Of a DNA stretch of 64,000 nt, positions 1 to 7,929 are shown piece after piece (position 1 is the first letter of the stretch; every line of letters starts with the position of its first letter). A model generated the notes under the pieces. It worked only from the letters and a program-made list of their open reading frames with translations, was not told the origin of the DNA and did not search any database. Origin of the DNA: Parapedobacter tibetensis (GTDB taxonomy: Bacteria > Bacteroidota > Bacteroidia > Sphingobacteriales > Sphingobacteriaceae); assembly GCF_024704835.1 (NCBI RefSeq), contig NZ_JAMXBE010000001.1, forward strand, positions 124,001-188,000. Reading direction: 5' to 3'. Both the position numbers and the translations under genes were made by a program.

Positions 1-151
1 TGATGCCATATTTAACCAGTTGTATCTGCGTGCCTTCTCCGCAGTCAATCAGATACAATTGCTCATTGAGGTTGATTAATTGTGAAGTTGGGTGACGTCC
101 ATATATTGGTGTGGCTGAGCTGCATCCTAATATCAGTACTTCAAACTTCAT
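1..151 (-). CDS. rnz: Ribonuclease Z, N-terminal part (cut by window edge)
   Basis: Endonuclease of the metallo-beta-lactamase fold that removes the 3' trailer from tRNA precursors. Only the first 50 codons are inside the window; the gene runs leftwards off the edge. The N-terminus starts MKFEVLILGCSSATP and carries DCGEGTQ at residues 36-42, a strip typical of RNase Z. Its ATG (151-149) overlaps the TGA of the upstream STAS gene (150-148) as ATGA, so translation is probably coupled. The catalytic HxHxDH motif lies outside the window, so activity cannot be judged. Confidence 0.85.
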   Translation of the reverse strand, partial: MKFEVLILGCSSATPIYGRHPTSQLINLNEQLYLIDCGEGTQIQLVKYGI

Positions 152-531
152 CCTTCTTCTACAGCGCCTCTCATTTCCTTTTCCAGTTCTTTCATGAATA
201 TCAAATCTTCAGCTTTAGACATCTTAGATGCCAATGTGAGAACGCCATCCAGTTTACACATGGAAATAAGGCCTCTTATCTGTTCGTTGGCACCTACCAA
301 TACAAACACCCCACCTGCCGCCTTGCATAGTCGATGCGCCAACAGGACAGTGCGCAGCCCTGAAGAGTCCGCTTCCTGCACGTGAGATAAATCAAGCAAG
401 ATATTGCTTTGCCCTCCTGTATTTCGCAACAGGAACTCGGCCTTAATTTTGGGCGCATTATCTCCATCTAATATCTCCACATGGGGTTGGATGGCTACGT
501 ATTTTTCATGCTTATCTACGGTGAACTTCAT
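148..531 (-). CDS. STAS-domain protein (anti-sigma factor antagonist-like)
   Basis: Single STAS domain of 127 residues, the fold of SpoIIAA-type anti-anti-sigma factors. The core reads LLDLSHVQEADSSGL (about residues 45-59); the serines of DSSGL (56-57) sit where SpoIIAA is phosphorylated. No kinase or sigma partner lies nearby, so a partner-switching role is inference. It starts 25 bp after purC and overlaps rnz by 4 bp, so purC, this gene and rnz are probably one transcript. The N- and C-terminal ends (VDKHEKYVAIQ..., ...EKEMRGAVEEG) add no other domain. Confidence 0.8.
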   Translation of the reverse strand: MKFTVDKHEKYVAIQPHVEILDGDNAPKIKAEFLLRNTGGQSNILLDLSHVQEADSSGLRTVLLAHRLCKAAGGVFVLVGANEQIRGLISMCKLDGVLTLASKMSKAEDLIFMKELEKEMRGAVEEG

Positions 532-556
532 GACGTTAATTTTTTCGTTGAACGAT

Positions 557-1507
557 TCAATTCGTGATTTCCAACAGGGCAGTTGTTATATGACTGGATA
601 CCTGTTCCAACCTATCTGCACCATCGGGGTATATAAATTGCTCTCCCGTGATATGTTCAAATAGCTCGATGTACCGTTCAGAAATCGAAGATACGATTTC
701 ATTCGTCATTTCAGGAACTTCTTGGCCATCTTTTCCTTGAAATCCGTTTTCGATTAACCATTTACGTACAAATTCTTTCGATAATTGCCGCTGAGGTTTA
801 CTTTCTTTTTGCAACATATCATAGCTATCTGCATAGAAATAACGGGAAGAATCGGGTGTATGGATTTCATCGATCAGCACTATTTCCCCATCCAACTTAC
901 CGAATTCATATTTGGTGTCTACCAATATCAAACCTCGCTCGGCTGCTAAGCTGGTACCCCGACTGAACAAAGCTTTGGTATAAGCCTCCAGCTGCAGGTA
1001 ATCAGCCTCCGAAACGATGCCTTGTTTCAGGATATCGGCCCGTGAGATATCTTCATCATGTCCCACGGCAGCCTTTGTGGTAGGTGTAATGATTGGTTCA
1101 GGCAAACGATCATCTTCATGAAGGCCATCAGGGAGCGCTTCCCCACAGATTTGACGTTTACCCGCATTATACTCACGCCAAGCGTGCCCTGAGAGGTAGC
1201 CACGGATAACCATTTCCACCTTAAACGGTTGGCACAAATGGCCGATGGTCACACAAGGGTCTGGTACATCAATCACCCAATTGGGCACAATATCCTGGGT
1301 GGCTTTCAAAAACTTTGCAGCAATTTGGTTGAGCACTTGTCCCTTGCATGGAATGGCGCGCGGAAGTACAACGTCAAATGCAGAAATCCGGTCTGTTGCC
1401 ACCATGGCGAGGTATTTATTTGCAATCGTATACACATCGCGCACTTTGCCCCTGTAAAAAGCTGTTTGGTCTTCAAAATTGAAGTTCGTTTCTTTTAAGG
1501 TATTCAT
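557..1507 (-). CDS. purC: Phosphoribosylaminoimidazole-succinocarboxamide synthase
   Basis: SAICAR synthetase, which joins aspartate to CAIR with ATP in de novo purine synthesis. The 316-residue protein opens with YRGKVRDVY (about 18-26), the nucleotide-binding strip of the family, followed by [10 protein letters not shown]. It also has [13 protein letters not shown] and LVDTKYEFG, both conserved in PurC. The length fits the longer yeast-Ade1-like form seen in Bacteroidota rather than the roughly 240-residue E. coli form. A repeat-rich gap of 186 bp separates it from phoH upstream; STAS and rnz follow closely. Confidence 0.95.
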   Translation of the reverse strand: MNTLKETNFNFEDQTAFYRGKVRDVYTIANKYLAMVATDRISAFDVVLPRAIPCKGQVLNQIAAKFLKATQDIVPNWVIDVPDPCVTIGHLCQPFKVEMVIRGYLSGHAWREYNAGKRQICGEALPDGLHEDDRLPEPIITPTTKAAVGHDEDISRADILKQGIVSEADYLQLEAYTKALFSRGTSLAAERGLILVDTKYEFGKLDGEIVLIDEIHTPDSSRYFYADSYDMLQKESKPQRQLSKEFVRKWLIENGFQGKDGQEVPEMTNEIVSSISERYIELFEHITGEQFIYPDGADRLEQVSSHITTALLEITN

Positions 1508-1628
1508 GTTCTCTTTTCGGCTGTCAGCTTACAGTCATTAGCAAGAAGCCTCTACTTATCAGTTTTATTCAGCACCCTTTAAAACCGAAGGGCTCATCAA
1601 TGCCAATAATAACAAATGCGACATCAAT

Positions 1629-1696
1629 AATCTAAAATCGTCAATCTAAAATCGTAAATCGTCAATCTAAAATCGTAAATCGTAAATCTAAAATCA
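1629..1696. repeat. Degenerate repeat array (family A), core AATCTAAAATCGT
   Basis: Irregular tandem units of AATCTAAAATCGT with short AAATCGTC insertions fill the purC-phoH gap. The last unit runs into the phoH stop codon (TGA at 1696-1694). The same words appear in the opposite orientation at 7758-7790, directly after the ccmB stop codon. The unit length varies, so this is not a clean satellite. Confidence 0.75.
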
Positions 1697-2656
1697 AATG
1701 TCCCCATAAGCTTCCAATATCCGTCTGACTAGCTTATGCCGCACCACATCACCTCCATCGAGGTAAATGATATCTATTCCTTCGATATTTTCCAACAGCT
1801 TGAGCGCTGTATTCAGGCCCGACTGTTGTTTTTTTGGTAAATCTATTTGTGTAACATCGCCGGTAACGATAAATTTTGCCGTAGGACCCATGCGTGTCAA
1901 AAACATTTTCAATTGCATGTCGGTGGCATTTTGTGCCTCATCCAAGATGACAAAACAGTTATCGAGCGTTCGTCCCCGCATAAAGGCAAGGGGGGCCACT
2001 TCTATTGTCCGATTTTCCAGATAGGTCTTCAGTTTTTCAACTGGGATCATATCATCCAATGCATCATAAAGCGGCCTTAGATACGGATCTACTTTCTCCT
2101 TGAGGTCGCCGGGCAAAAAGCCGAGGTTTTCCCCAGCCTCCACAGCAGGTCTTGTGAGAATGATACGCTTCACCTCTTTATTACGCAGTGCCCGGACGGC
2201 CAAGGCCACCGCAGTATAGGTTTTGCCTGTTCCCGCTGGGCCAATGGCAAACAGGATATCGTTCGTCAGGATACTTTCCACGATCCGCCGTTGGTTGGCT
2301 GTGCGTGCCTTTACCACAACGCCGTTGGGGCCAAAAACAATAGGCTCTCCCCCAATGTTCATCGCCACCTTCTCTCCATTTTTGGCTGTATCACCTATGG
2401 CGACTGCAGCACCCAAAATCCTTTCCACATCGTTTGAAGTTAGATTATTGTATTGTTCAACATGTCTGATCATTTTGTCAAAATAGTTCTTGAACAAACT
2501 AATCTCCTGTCCATCTCCCAATACTTTCACCTCATTGCCCCTGGCAACGATTTTCAATTTTGGAAATTGCTTTTTGAACATTTCGAAATGTTCATTTCGT
2601 GCCCCCCACAAGACGGCAGGGCTTACATATTCCAATGTAATGTTTAATTCGCTCAA
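1694..2656 (-). CDS. phoH: PhoH-family ATPase
   Basis: Cytoplasmic P-loop ATPase of the PhoH/YbeZ family, linked in other bacteria to RNA metabolism and phosphate stress. Its 320 residues include Walker A GPAGTGKT at 139-146 and Walker B VILDEAQN further on, followed by the MFLTRMG...VTGDVTQID segment typical of the family. The N-terminal 100 residues correspond to the usual KH-like extension. A TATCTTTG element at 2718-2711 gives a 5' leader of about 50 nt. purC, STAS and rnz follow in the same direction, an order common in Bacteroidota. Confidence 0.92.
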   Translation of the reverse strand: MSELNITLEYVSPAVLWGARNEHFEMFKKQFPKLKIVARGNEVKVLGDGQEISLFKNYFDKMIRHVEQYNNLTSNDVERILGAAVAIGDTAKNGEKVAMNIGGEPIVFGPNGVVVKARTANQRRIVESILTNDILFAIGPAGTGKTYTAVALAVRALRNKEVKRIILTRPAVEAGENLGFLPGDLKEKVDPYLRPLYDALDDMIPVEKLKTYLENRTIEVAPLAFMRGRTLDNCFVILDEAQNATDMQLKMFLTRMGPTAKFIVTGDVTQIDLPKKQQSGLNTALKLLENIEGIDIIYLDGGDVVRHKLVRRILEAYGDI

Positions 2657-2710
2657 ATTCTTTTACTATTAATTTTGCTGTAAGCTATATGCGCCCAAAC
2701 CTTTTGCCAT

Positions 2711-2718
2711 CAAAGATA
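2711..2718 (-). promoter_or_regulatory. phoH promoter, -7 element TATCTTTG
   Basis: Exact match to the Bacteroidota -7 consensus TAnnTTTG, read leftwards, about 55 bp before the phoH ATG. No clear -33 TTTG is visible at the expected distance. Confidence 0.6.
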
Positions 2719-2818
2719 GGTATAAATTGGCATTCGTATAATCGAAATAAAAAATCATATTTTGGCTGTTCTGTTGCCCAGAGCGAACGTTACGTCATTA
2801 CATCGTTATGCGCTTTGC

Positions 2819-2963
2819 GGGTGCAATTCAAATTGTCGCATCGGATACGATCAACTTTGACGTCTTTGCGAGGTTGGGTAGGGTTGCGTGAGCCGACCAC
2901 GAAGCAGCTCCTGCACCCCGCTCGGGTTCGCAATGACGGTAAGCGACAATTTGAATTGCACCC
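2819..2963. repeat. Nested palindromic element (REP-like)
   Basis: Outer arms are a perfect 21-bp inverted repeat (2819-2839 and 2943-2963). Inside lies a second pair: CGTCTTTGCGAG at 2861-2872 and TTCGCAATGACG at 2927-2938, one mismatch. The inner pair is the CGTCATTGCGAG-type palindrome seen as dispersed repeats in several bacterial genomes. A half copy occurs at 8975-8987. The whole can fold as a long cruciform or RNA hairpin. Confidence 0.7.
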
Positions 2964-3089
2964 CACTTTGCTAATCTCAAAATTTCGCATTATACTTGCT
3001 GTAGAAGACATCAATGGTACGATTATGGTTAAAGCCATGTGGTAGAACAAGCCGACATAACTATTGGATACTTACGAATTGCGAATAAT

Positions 3090-3119
3090 TGCATATAAAA
3101 GCAAGTTTATCTAAGTTTG
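3090..3119 (+). promoter_or_regulatory. Repeat-borne promoter with TAAGTTTG -7 element
   Basis: TAAGTTTG (3112-3119) fits TAnnTTTG, with TTG at 3089-3091 and a 20-bp spacer. The 30 bases 3090-3119 recur at 39781-39810 with one mismatch; the last 14 (TTTATCTAAGTTTG) recur at 32568-32581. It reads toward the SAM hydroxide adenosyltransferase gene 148 bp downstream. Confidence 0.55.
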
Positions 3120-3266
3120 CACCAATTCTCCTAGTGGTTTTCATCAATGGAAATTTGGAGGTGTATACATTTCTTTACAGGCGGCATCAACGCGTACTTG
3201 ATTGCCAAATGAAAGTGACCGTTTATTTATTGGCAGGGAATATCGAAATTAAGCAGCAACGCTGGT

Positions 3267-4046
3267 ATGGGCATCATCACCTTAACGACTGATTTAGGAC
3301 ATAAGGATTTTTACCAAGCGGCCCTCAAAGGCAGCATCATCAGCCAATTCCCTGCCGTGCAGTTGGTGGATATCTCCCATGATATCCCTCCTTTTGATAT
3401 CCAATATGCTGCCTATGTGCTCAAAAACGCGTATACTTATTTCCCAGCGAAGACTGTGCATTTGATTGGTATTGATTCGGTTTTCGATGAAGAAGCCCGC
3501 TATCTTGCGCTCCGGTATAACAACCACTTCTTCGTGGGGGCGGATAACGGCATCTTTTCCTTGGTGTTAGATGGGGCGCCGCAGGAAATTGTCGAGCTAA
3601 ACATCATCCAAGATTTGAAATACCTCCATTTCCCACTTACCGACATTTTCAGTAAAGCCGCATGTCATTTGGCCAAGGGGGGCAAGCTCACGGAAATAGG
3701 CGACCCTGTGGATTCAGTAGTGGACCGCACATTGGTACAACCCGTCGTGGAGAAAGATAGTTTGAGGGGCAGCGTAGTCTTCATCGATTCGTTTGGCAAT
3801 GTGATCAGCAACATCAGCAAGGAGCTGTTCAACAAGATACAACGCGGACGGAATTTTGTCCTGTATTTCAGGCGCAATGAAACCATTGACCAAATGAGCT
3901 GGCATTACAATGAGGTGCCTGAAGGCGAAAAGCTTTGCCTATTTGGCATCAGTAATTACTTGGAAATTGCCATCAATAAAGGGAATGCCAGTGGACTATT
4001 GGGGCTCAACAAGGGAGATATCATCCGCGTGGAATTCGGGAAATAA
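3267..4046 (+). CDS. SAM hydroxide adenosyltransferase (DUF62 family)
   Basis: 259-residue protein of the DUF62/SAM hydrolase family, which cleaves S-adenosylmethionine to adenosine and methionine using hydroxide; related enzymes are fluorinases and chlorinases. Visible family features are ITLTTDLGHKDFYQAALKG at the N-terminus, VDISHDIPPFD, FVGADNGIF and DSFGNVISNI in the C-terminal domain. The start is the only ATG in a sensible position. Fluorinases carry an extra loop, which is not apparent here, so ordinary SAM hydrolysis is the likelier activity. The next gene starts 32 bp downstream. Confidence 0.88.
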   Translation: MGIITLTTDLGHKDFYQAALKGSIISQFPAVQLVDISHDIPPFDIQYAAYVLKNAYTYFPAKTVHLIGIDSVFDEEARYLALRYNNHFFVGADNGIFSLVLDGAPQEIVELNIIQDLKYLHFPLTDIFSKAACHLAKGGKLTEIGDPVDSVVDRTLVQPVVEKDSLRGSVVFIDSFGNVISNISKELFNKIQRGRNFVLYFRRNETIDQMSWHYNEVPEGEKLCLFGISNYLEIAINKGNASGLLGLNKGDIIRVEFGK

Positions 4047-4078
4047 GGGATTGGTCTGTTTTTTGAAAGGGATACCGA

Positions 4079-4645
4079 ATGTTATTTCATAAGACTTTAA
4101 ATCTGATATATAACTATATGTTGAACGTTGCATTAGCATGTTGCATCCTCACGTTTTCCTTTACCGGATCCTTCGCTCAGCAGGAGACACAAGACACATC
4201 AAGCTATGAAAGCCAGCGCCAGAAGGTGAATGAGCTATTGGTTCAGCGGAGTGCCCGATTTGGCCAATTTGATGAAAGCCTCAAGCAACGCACCGGCATC
4301 TTCGGGCTCAAAACGAAAAAAGACATGCAGGCTTCCATCGATATTCTGAAACAAATCGTATTGACGGACAATGACATTTTCCGTGAAACGAAATTGCTGC
4401 TTGACTATAAAGACTTTGAAAAATCCCAAATTGTAGAACAGGCTTCTGAGTTCGATGGGCGTATCAATGGCTACATCAAAACCATTAGTAAACTACAACG
4501 CGAACAGGAACAGCGCCGACAAGAAATACAATCCTTGCAAAACACCAATCGAATATATTCGGGACTATTGATTTTGGCTTTATTTGGCTTTGTCATCGCC
4601 GTGGTACTTTTCGCGATCCAACGTCAAAAATTGACGAAAGTGTGA
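4079..4645 (+). CDS. Membrane-anchored coiled-coil protein, unknown function
   Basis: 188 residues not recognised as a named family. The N-terminus has a charged start (HK at 4-5), then a hydrophobic stretch ending SFTGSFAQQ, read as a Sec signal peptide. The middle (about 45-150) is rich in E, K, Q and R with heptad-like spacing (ISKLQREQEQRRQEIQSLQ), suggesting a coiled coil. A hydrophobic segment near 158-180 (LLILALFGFVIAVVLFAI) is a C-terminal membrane anchor. A later ATG at 4118 would lose the positive n-region, so 4079 is preferred. It lies between the SAM enzyme and an ABC transporter. Confidence 0.7.
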   Translation: MLFHKTLNLIYNYMLNVALACCILTFSFTGSFAQQETQDTSSYESQRQKVNELLVQRSARFGQFDESLKQRTGIFGLKTKKDMQASIDILKQIVLTDNDIFRETKLLLDYKDFEKSQIVEQASEFDGRINGYIKTISKLQREQEQRRQEIQSLQNTNRIYSGLLILALFGFVIAVVLFAIQRQKLTKV

Positions 4646-4667
4646 TATGTGCTAGTGTTATTGTCTA

Positions 4668-4675
4668 TACTTTTG
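4668..4675 (+). promoter_or_regulatory. ABC transporter promoter, -7 element TACTTTTG
   Basis: Matches TAnnTTTG 25 bp before the ABC transporter ATG and after the stop of the preceding gene. The -33 element is weak. Confidence 0.45.
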
Positions 4676-4700
4676 CCCCTATAAATTTTAGTTATAGGAC

Positions 4701-6527
4701 ATGGCAAGAGCAAGGTTAAATAGTGGGGACGCGCCACCTGAGGACCTACCGAAACCCAAATTGAATAAGGCTACATTACGGAAAGCTGCTAGGTTATTGG
4801 CTTATCTAAGGCCCTACCGAGCAAAGTTTATCGTGGGTATGGTCTTTCTGTTTTTGTCAAGCCTTACAGCGCTTACCTTTCCCGCCCTACTGGGGGGAAT
4901 GATTGATGCCGCGCAGGGCAAACAGAGTTATGCATGGATTCCGGCTGATATTCGTAGCATTGGTGTCATCGCATTCATTATCCTATTTGCCCAATCATTT
5001 GTGTCATTTTTCCGGATACGCTTGTTTGTGGAGGTGGCCGAAAAATCCCTGGCCGATATCCGTCGCGACTCCTACTACAAACTGATTACACTGCCACTCG
5101 ATTTTTTCGCCAATCGCCGGGTGGGCGAGCTCAACAGCCGGCTGTCGGCTGATTTGTCACAAATCCAGGACACGATGACGACCACGCTTGCTGAAATCAT
5201 CAGGCAGGTTCTCTTCCTCACCGGTGGTGTATGCTTATTATTCGTCGTATCTGGAAAACTCACCTTACTCAACCTAAGTATACTACCCATTTTGGTGGTG
5301 ACTGCGGTTGTATTCGGCAGATTCATCCGAAAACTGTCTCGGCAGGCACAGGATAAATTGGCCGAATCCAATACCGTAGTACAAGAGACGCTGCAAGGCA
5401 TCAGTAATGTGAAGGCCTTTGTCAATGAAGCCTATGAGGCCGCCCGTTATGCTAAGGTATTACAATCCGTGATCAAAATTGCTGTCAAAGGCGCCACATT
5501 CCGCGGTATTTTCGCCTCGTTCATCATCTTCTGCCTCTTTGGTGCGGTGGTCGCCGTCATTTGGTATGGCTCGGCACTGGTGGCCTTAGGTGAGATTTCT
5601 GTAGGCGACCTAACCACCTATATCCTCTATTCCATATTCGTGGCAGGCTCCATGGGCAGTTTCCCTGAATTATATGCCAATATCCAGAAAGCAATAGGCG
5701 CTAGCGAACGGGTCATGGAAATCATGGATGAACAACAGGAAGATATAGGCCTACTGCAGGAGGAAAAGATTATTAAGCATCGTATCGACGGAAATGTCGC
5801 ATTTGATGACGTCACATTTGCCTACCCTTCCCGTAAGGAAATCACTGTGCTGAAAAACATTTCGTTCGAAGCACGTGCTGGCGAAAAAATTGCCCTCATA
5901 GGGCCCAGTGGAACAGGTAAATCCACCATCGCCGCCTTAGTACTGCAATTCTACAAACCTGATCGCGGCCGTATTCTTTTCGATGGTCAGGAGGCCAATA
6001 GTTACCCGCTGACTGACATCCGTAATCAGGTGGCCATCGTACCACAGGATGTGCTGTTGTTTGGGGGAACCATCCGCGAAAACATTGCTTATGGTAGGTT
6101 GTCTGCCGATGCTGGAGAAATCATCACCGCAGCCGAACGTGCCAATGCACATGATTTCATCATGGCTTTTCCAGAAGGATATGACACCATGGTGGGTGAG
6201 CGTGGTGTGAAATTGTCCGGCGGCCAACGCCAACGTATTGCCATTGCAAGGGCCCTGCTCAAGGATCCTGCCATCCTCATCCTCGATGAAGCTACATCCT
6301 CATTGGATTCTGAATCGGAACGTCAAGTACAGCAAGCTTTGGAAGAGTTGATGAAAAACCGGACTTCCATCATCATTGCACACCGACTATCCACCATCCG
6401 CCAAGCCGACCAGATTGTCGTGGTTGAATCCGGACAGGTAGTCGCTTCAGGAACACATGAGGAACTCATGGATAAAGGTGAGGGGTTGTATCATCATTTG
6501 TATAAACTTCAATTAGTTGATAAATAA
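4701..6527 (+). CDS. ABC transporter, fused permease and ATPase (MsbA-like exporter)
   Basis: 608-residue half-transporter with an N-terminal six-helix exporter domain (about 40-340) and a C-terminal ATPase domain. Walker A is GPSGTGKST at 401-409, the signature LSGGQRQR starts at 505, Walker B ends in DE at 529-530, and the H-loop is IIAHRLS. This is the layout of type IV exporters such as MsbA, which flip lipid A or drugs and work as homodimers in the inner membrane. The substrate cannot be told from sequence; lipid export is plausible for a Gram-negative but unproven. Confidence 0.88.
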   Translation: MARARLNSGDAPPEDLPKPKLNKATLRKAARLLAYLRPYRAKFIVGMVFLFLSSLTALTFPALLGGMIDAAQGKQSYAWIPADIRSIGVIAFIILFAQSFVSFFRIRLFVEVAEKSLADIRRDSYYKLITLPLDFFANRRVGELNSRLSADLSQIQDTMTTTLAEIIRQVLFLTGGVCLLFVVSGKLTLLNLSILPILVVTAVVFGRFIRKLSRQAQDKLAESNTVVQETLQGISNVKAFVNEAYEAARYAKVLQSVIKIAVKGATFRGIFASFIIFCLFGAVVAVIWYGSALVALGEISVGDLTTYILYSIFVAGSMGSFPELYANIQKAIGASERVMEIMDEQQEDIGLLQEEKIIKHRIDGNVAFDDVTFAYPSRKEITVLKNISFEARAGEKIALIGPSGTGKSTIAALVLQFYKPDRGRILFDGQEANSYPLTDIRNQVAIVPQDVLLFGGTIRENIAYGRLSADAGEIITAAERANAHDFIMAFPEGYDTMVGERGVKLSGGQRQRIAIARALLKDPAILILDEATSSLDSESERQVQQALEELMKNRTSIIIAHRLSTIRQADQIVVVESGQVVASGTHEELMDKGEGLYHHLYKLQLVDK

Positions 6528-6648
6528 GGAAGGGTTAAATTACTACCTTAAGTAAATCACTTCCAGCAAACATTTTCCATCGTCTATTGTTCTCTACATA
6601 ATGGAAACGAAGAAAAAGAAGCATAAAAAAACTAAAAGGGACAATACG

Positions 6649-7023
6649 ATGAATACGAAAAACAATATCGTTGCTTTTGCTTTGGTAGGACTTGCAGCTG
6701 GCACAATTGCTTGGTTGTTAATGGGTACAAAGGATGGCAGGAAACAATTGAACCGTGCTGGTGATGGTTTACGTCATCTCTCCGAAACCATTAGAAACAA
6801 CACCAAAAAGGGTGTTAAAAAAGCTTCGGAACTTGCCAACAGGGCAGCTAAAGAAATCGACGAATTACGTGCCCAGGCAAAAAGCACTGGTAAAACCGCC
6901 ATCAATAAAGCAGACCAAGCAGCCAAAAAAGCTGTTAACAACGCGAATCAAGCTACTAAAGAGACTGCTAACAAGGTAGATAGTGCCATCAAAACCGCCA
7001 GACGTAAAGCCCAGAAGGTTTAA
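6649..7023 (+). CDS. YtxH-like lysine/alanine-rich membrane-anchored protein
   Basis: About 124 residues. The N-terminal hydrophobic segment (NNIVAFALVGLAAGTIAWLL) is followed by GTKDGRKQL, the usual junction of YtxH-domain proteins. The rest is a low-complexity alternation of K, A, N and T (NKADQAAKKAVNNANQATK) expected to form one long amphipathic helix, similar in composition to LEA-type proteins. An in-frame ATG at 6601 would add a very lysine-rich leader; the start at 6649 fits the family better. The function is unknown; relatives are often stress-linked. Confidence 0.7.
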   Translation: MNTKNNIVAFALVGLAAGTIAWLLMGTKDGRKQLNRAGDGLRHLSETIRNNTKKGVKKASELANRAAKEIDELRAQAKSTGKTAINKADQAAKKAVNNANQATKETANKVDSAIKTARRKAQKV

Positions 7024-7082
7024 AACGGAATCATACTGCTTTCGTTCAGCAAAAACGTTCGCCCGCAATAAGGTATGAATCG

Positions 7083-7090
7083 TATCTTTG
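7083..7090 (+). promoter_or_regulatory. ccmB promoter, -7 element TATCTTTG, 5 nt before ATG
   Basis: Perfect TAnnTTTG with TTCG at 7058-7061 in the -33 region. Transcription should begin near 7094-7097, at the ATG at 7096. This excludes the in-frame ATG at 7075 as the start for this promoter and suggests a leaderless message. Confidence 0.6.
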
Positions 7091-7095
7091 CGGCG

Positions 7096-7755
7096 ATGAG
7101 TTTGCTGAAAGAGGTTAAATCCCTCATCCGTAAAGACATGGTGCTTGAGTGGCGGTCGAAATACGCCCTCAATGGCATACTGCTCTATGTGGTGTCTACG
7201 GTATTTGTATGCTACCAAGCGTTTAAATCGGTGGATCCCGCTATGTGGAATGCGTTGTTTTGGATTATCATGTTGTTTGCCTCGGTCAATGCCATCAACA
7301 AGAGCTTTGTCCAAGAAAATCAGGGTAGGCAGTTATATTATTATTCCATAGCGAGCGCAAAGGCCGTAATCCTGGCCAAGATTATTTACAATATGCTTAT
7401 CATGCTGTTGCTATCGGCAATAGCATTTTTTGTATACTCCGTCATTTTCCGCAACCCCGTGGGCGATCCGATGCTTTATTTAGCTGCGGTGATATTAGGC
7501 AGTATCGGTTTTGCTTGTGTGTTTACCATGGTCTCGGGAATCAGCGCCAAAGCGGGCAACAACAGCACCTTAATGGCCATTCTCAGCTTCCCTATTATCA
7601 TTCCATTGCTCCTTGTACTCATCAAGCTTTCCAAGAATGCGATGGACGGGTTGGAACGTAGCGTCAGTTATGACGAAATGATGGTATTGGCGGCCATCAA
7701 TATCATAACTGTTGCTATTTCTTTATTGTTATTTCCTTACCTTTGGAGAGACTAG
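7096..7755 (+). CDS. ccmB: Heme exporter protein B (cytochrome c maturation ABC permease)
   Basis: Integral membrane subunit of the CcmABCD machinery that delivers heme for cytochrome c maturation. 219 residues with about six membrane helices; the N-terminal LIRKDMVLEWRSKYALNGILLY matches the CcmB start region. The start is set at 7096 because a strong -7 promoter element lies at 7083-7090, downstream of the alternative ATG at 7075. ccmC and a ccmD-like gene follow, but no ccmA ATPase gene is in the neighbourhood. Confidence 0.85.
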   Translation: MSLLKEVKSLIRKDMVLEWRSKYALNGILLYVVSTVFVCYQAFKSVDPAMWNALFWIIMLFASVNAINKSFVQENQGRQLYYYSIASAKAVILAKIIYNMLIMLLLSAIAFFVYSVIFRNPVGDPMLYLAAVILGSIGFACVFTMVSGISAKAGNNSTLMAILSFPIIIPLLLVLIKLSKNAMDGLERSVSYDEMMVLAAINIITVAISLLLFPYLWRD

Positions 7756-7757
7756 TT

Positions 7758-7790
7758 GATTTTAGATTTACGATTTTAGATTTTAGATTA
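7758..7790. repeat. Family A degenerate repeat, inverse orientation
   Basis: Contains GATTTTAGATTTACGATTTT, the reverse complement of the words at 1629-1696. It starts 2 bp after the ccmB stop codon. Downstream (7797-7825 and 7897-7919) come fragments of two other degenerate repeat families, so the ccmB-ccmC spacer is largely repeat mosaic. Confidence 0.65.
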
Positions 7791-7896
7791 ATTGAACACT
7801 GATGACGCAGATTGAGCCGATACGCACAAATATTAAACATATGCACAATAAACTCAAAATGTGCCTTATTAGCCCAGTTTGATAGCTAATACCAAG

Positions 7897-7919
7897 TATC
7901 TCATATCTAACGTCTCATA
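7897..7919. repeat. Family B degenerate repeat (ATCTCATATCTAACGTCTCAT)
   Basis: Short low-complexity word built from TCTCATATCTAACG and CTCATA, 10 bp before the ccmC ATG. Related stretches occur at 53841-53896, 55872-55897 (inverted) and 56043-56077. Confidence 0.55.
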
Positions 7920-7929
7920 ATATAAAACA

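Larger units (their letters stand above)
2657..3266. other. 610-bp gene-free region with nested palindrome and a repeat-borne promoter
   Basis: Divergent spacer between phoH and the SAM hydroxide adenosyltransferase gene. It holds the leftward phoH promoter (2711-2718), a nested inverted repeat (2819-2963) and a rightward promoter-like repeat (3090-3119). Short open frames here run through the palindrome and have no protein-like composition. The remainder (3120-3266) shows nothing recognisable. Confidence 0.6.

Noticed and set aside
1629-1696. CRISPR array
   Set aside because: Units are degenerate and low in complexity, with no regular repeat-spacer pattern and no cas genes.
2689-3050. Frames on both strands in the phoH spacer
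   Set aside because: They run through the nested palindrome, so their length reflects the repeat; no protein-like segments or starts.
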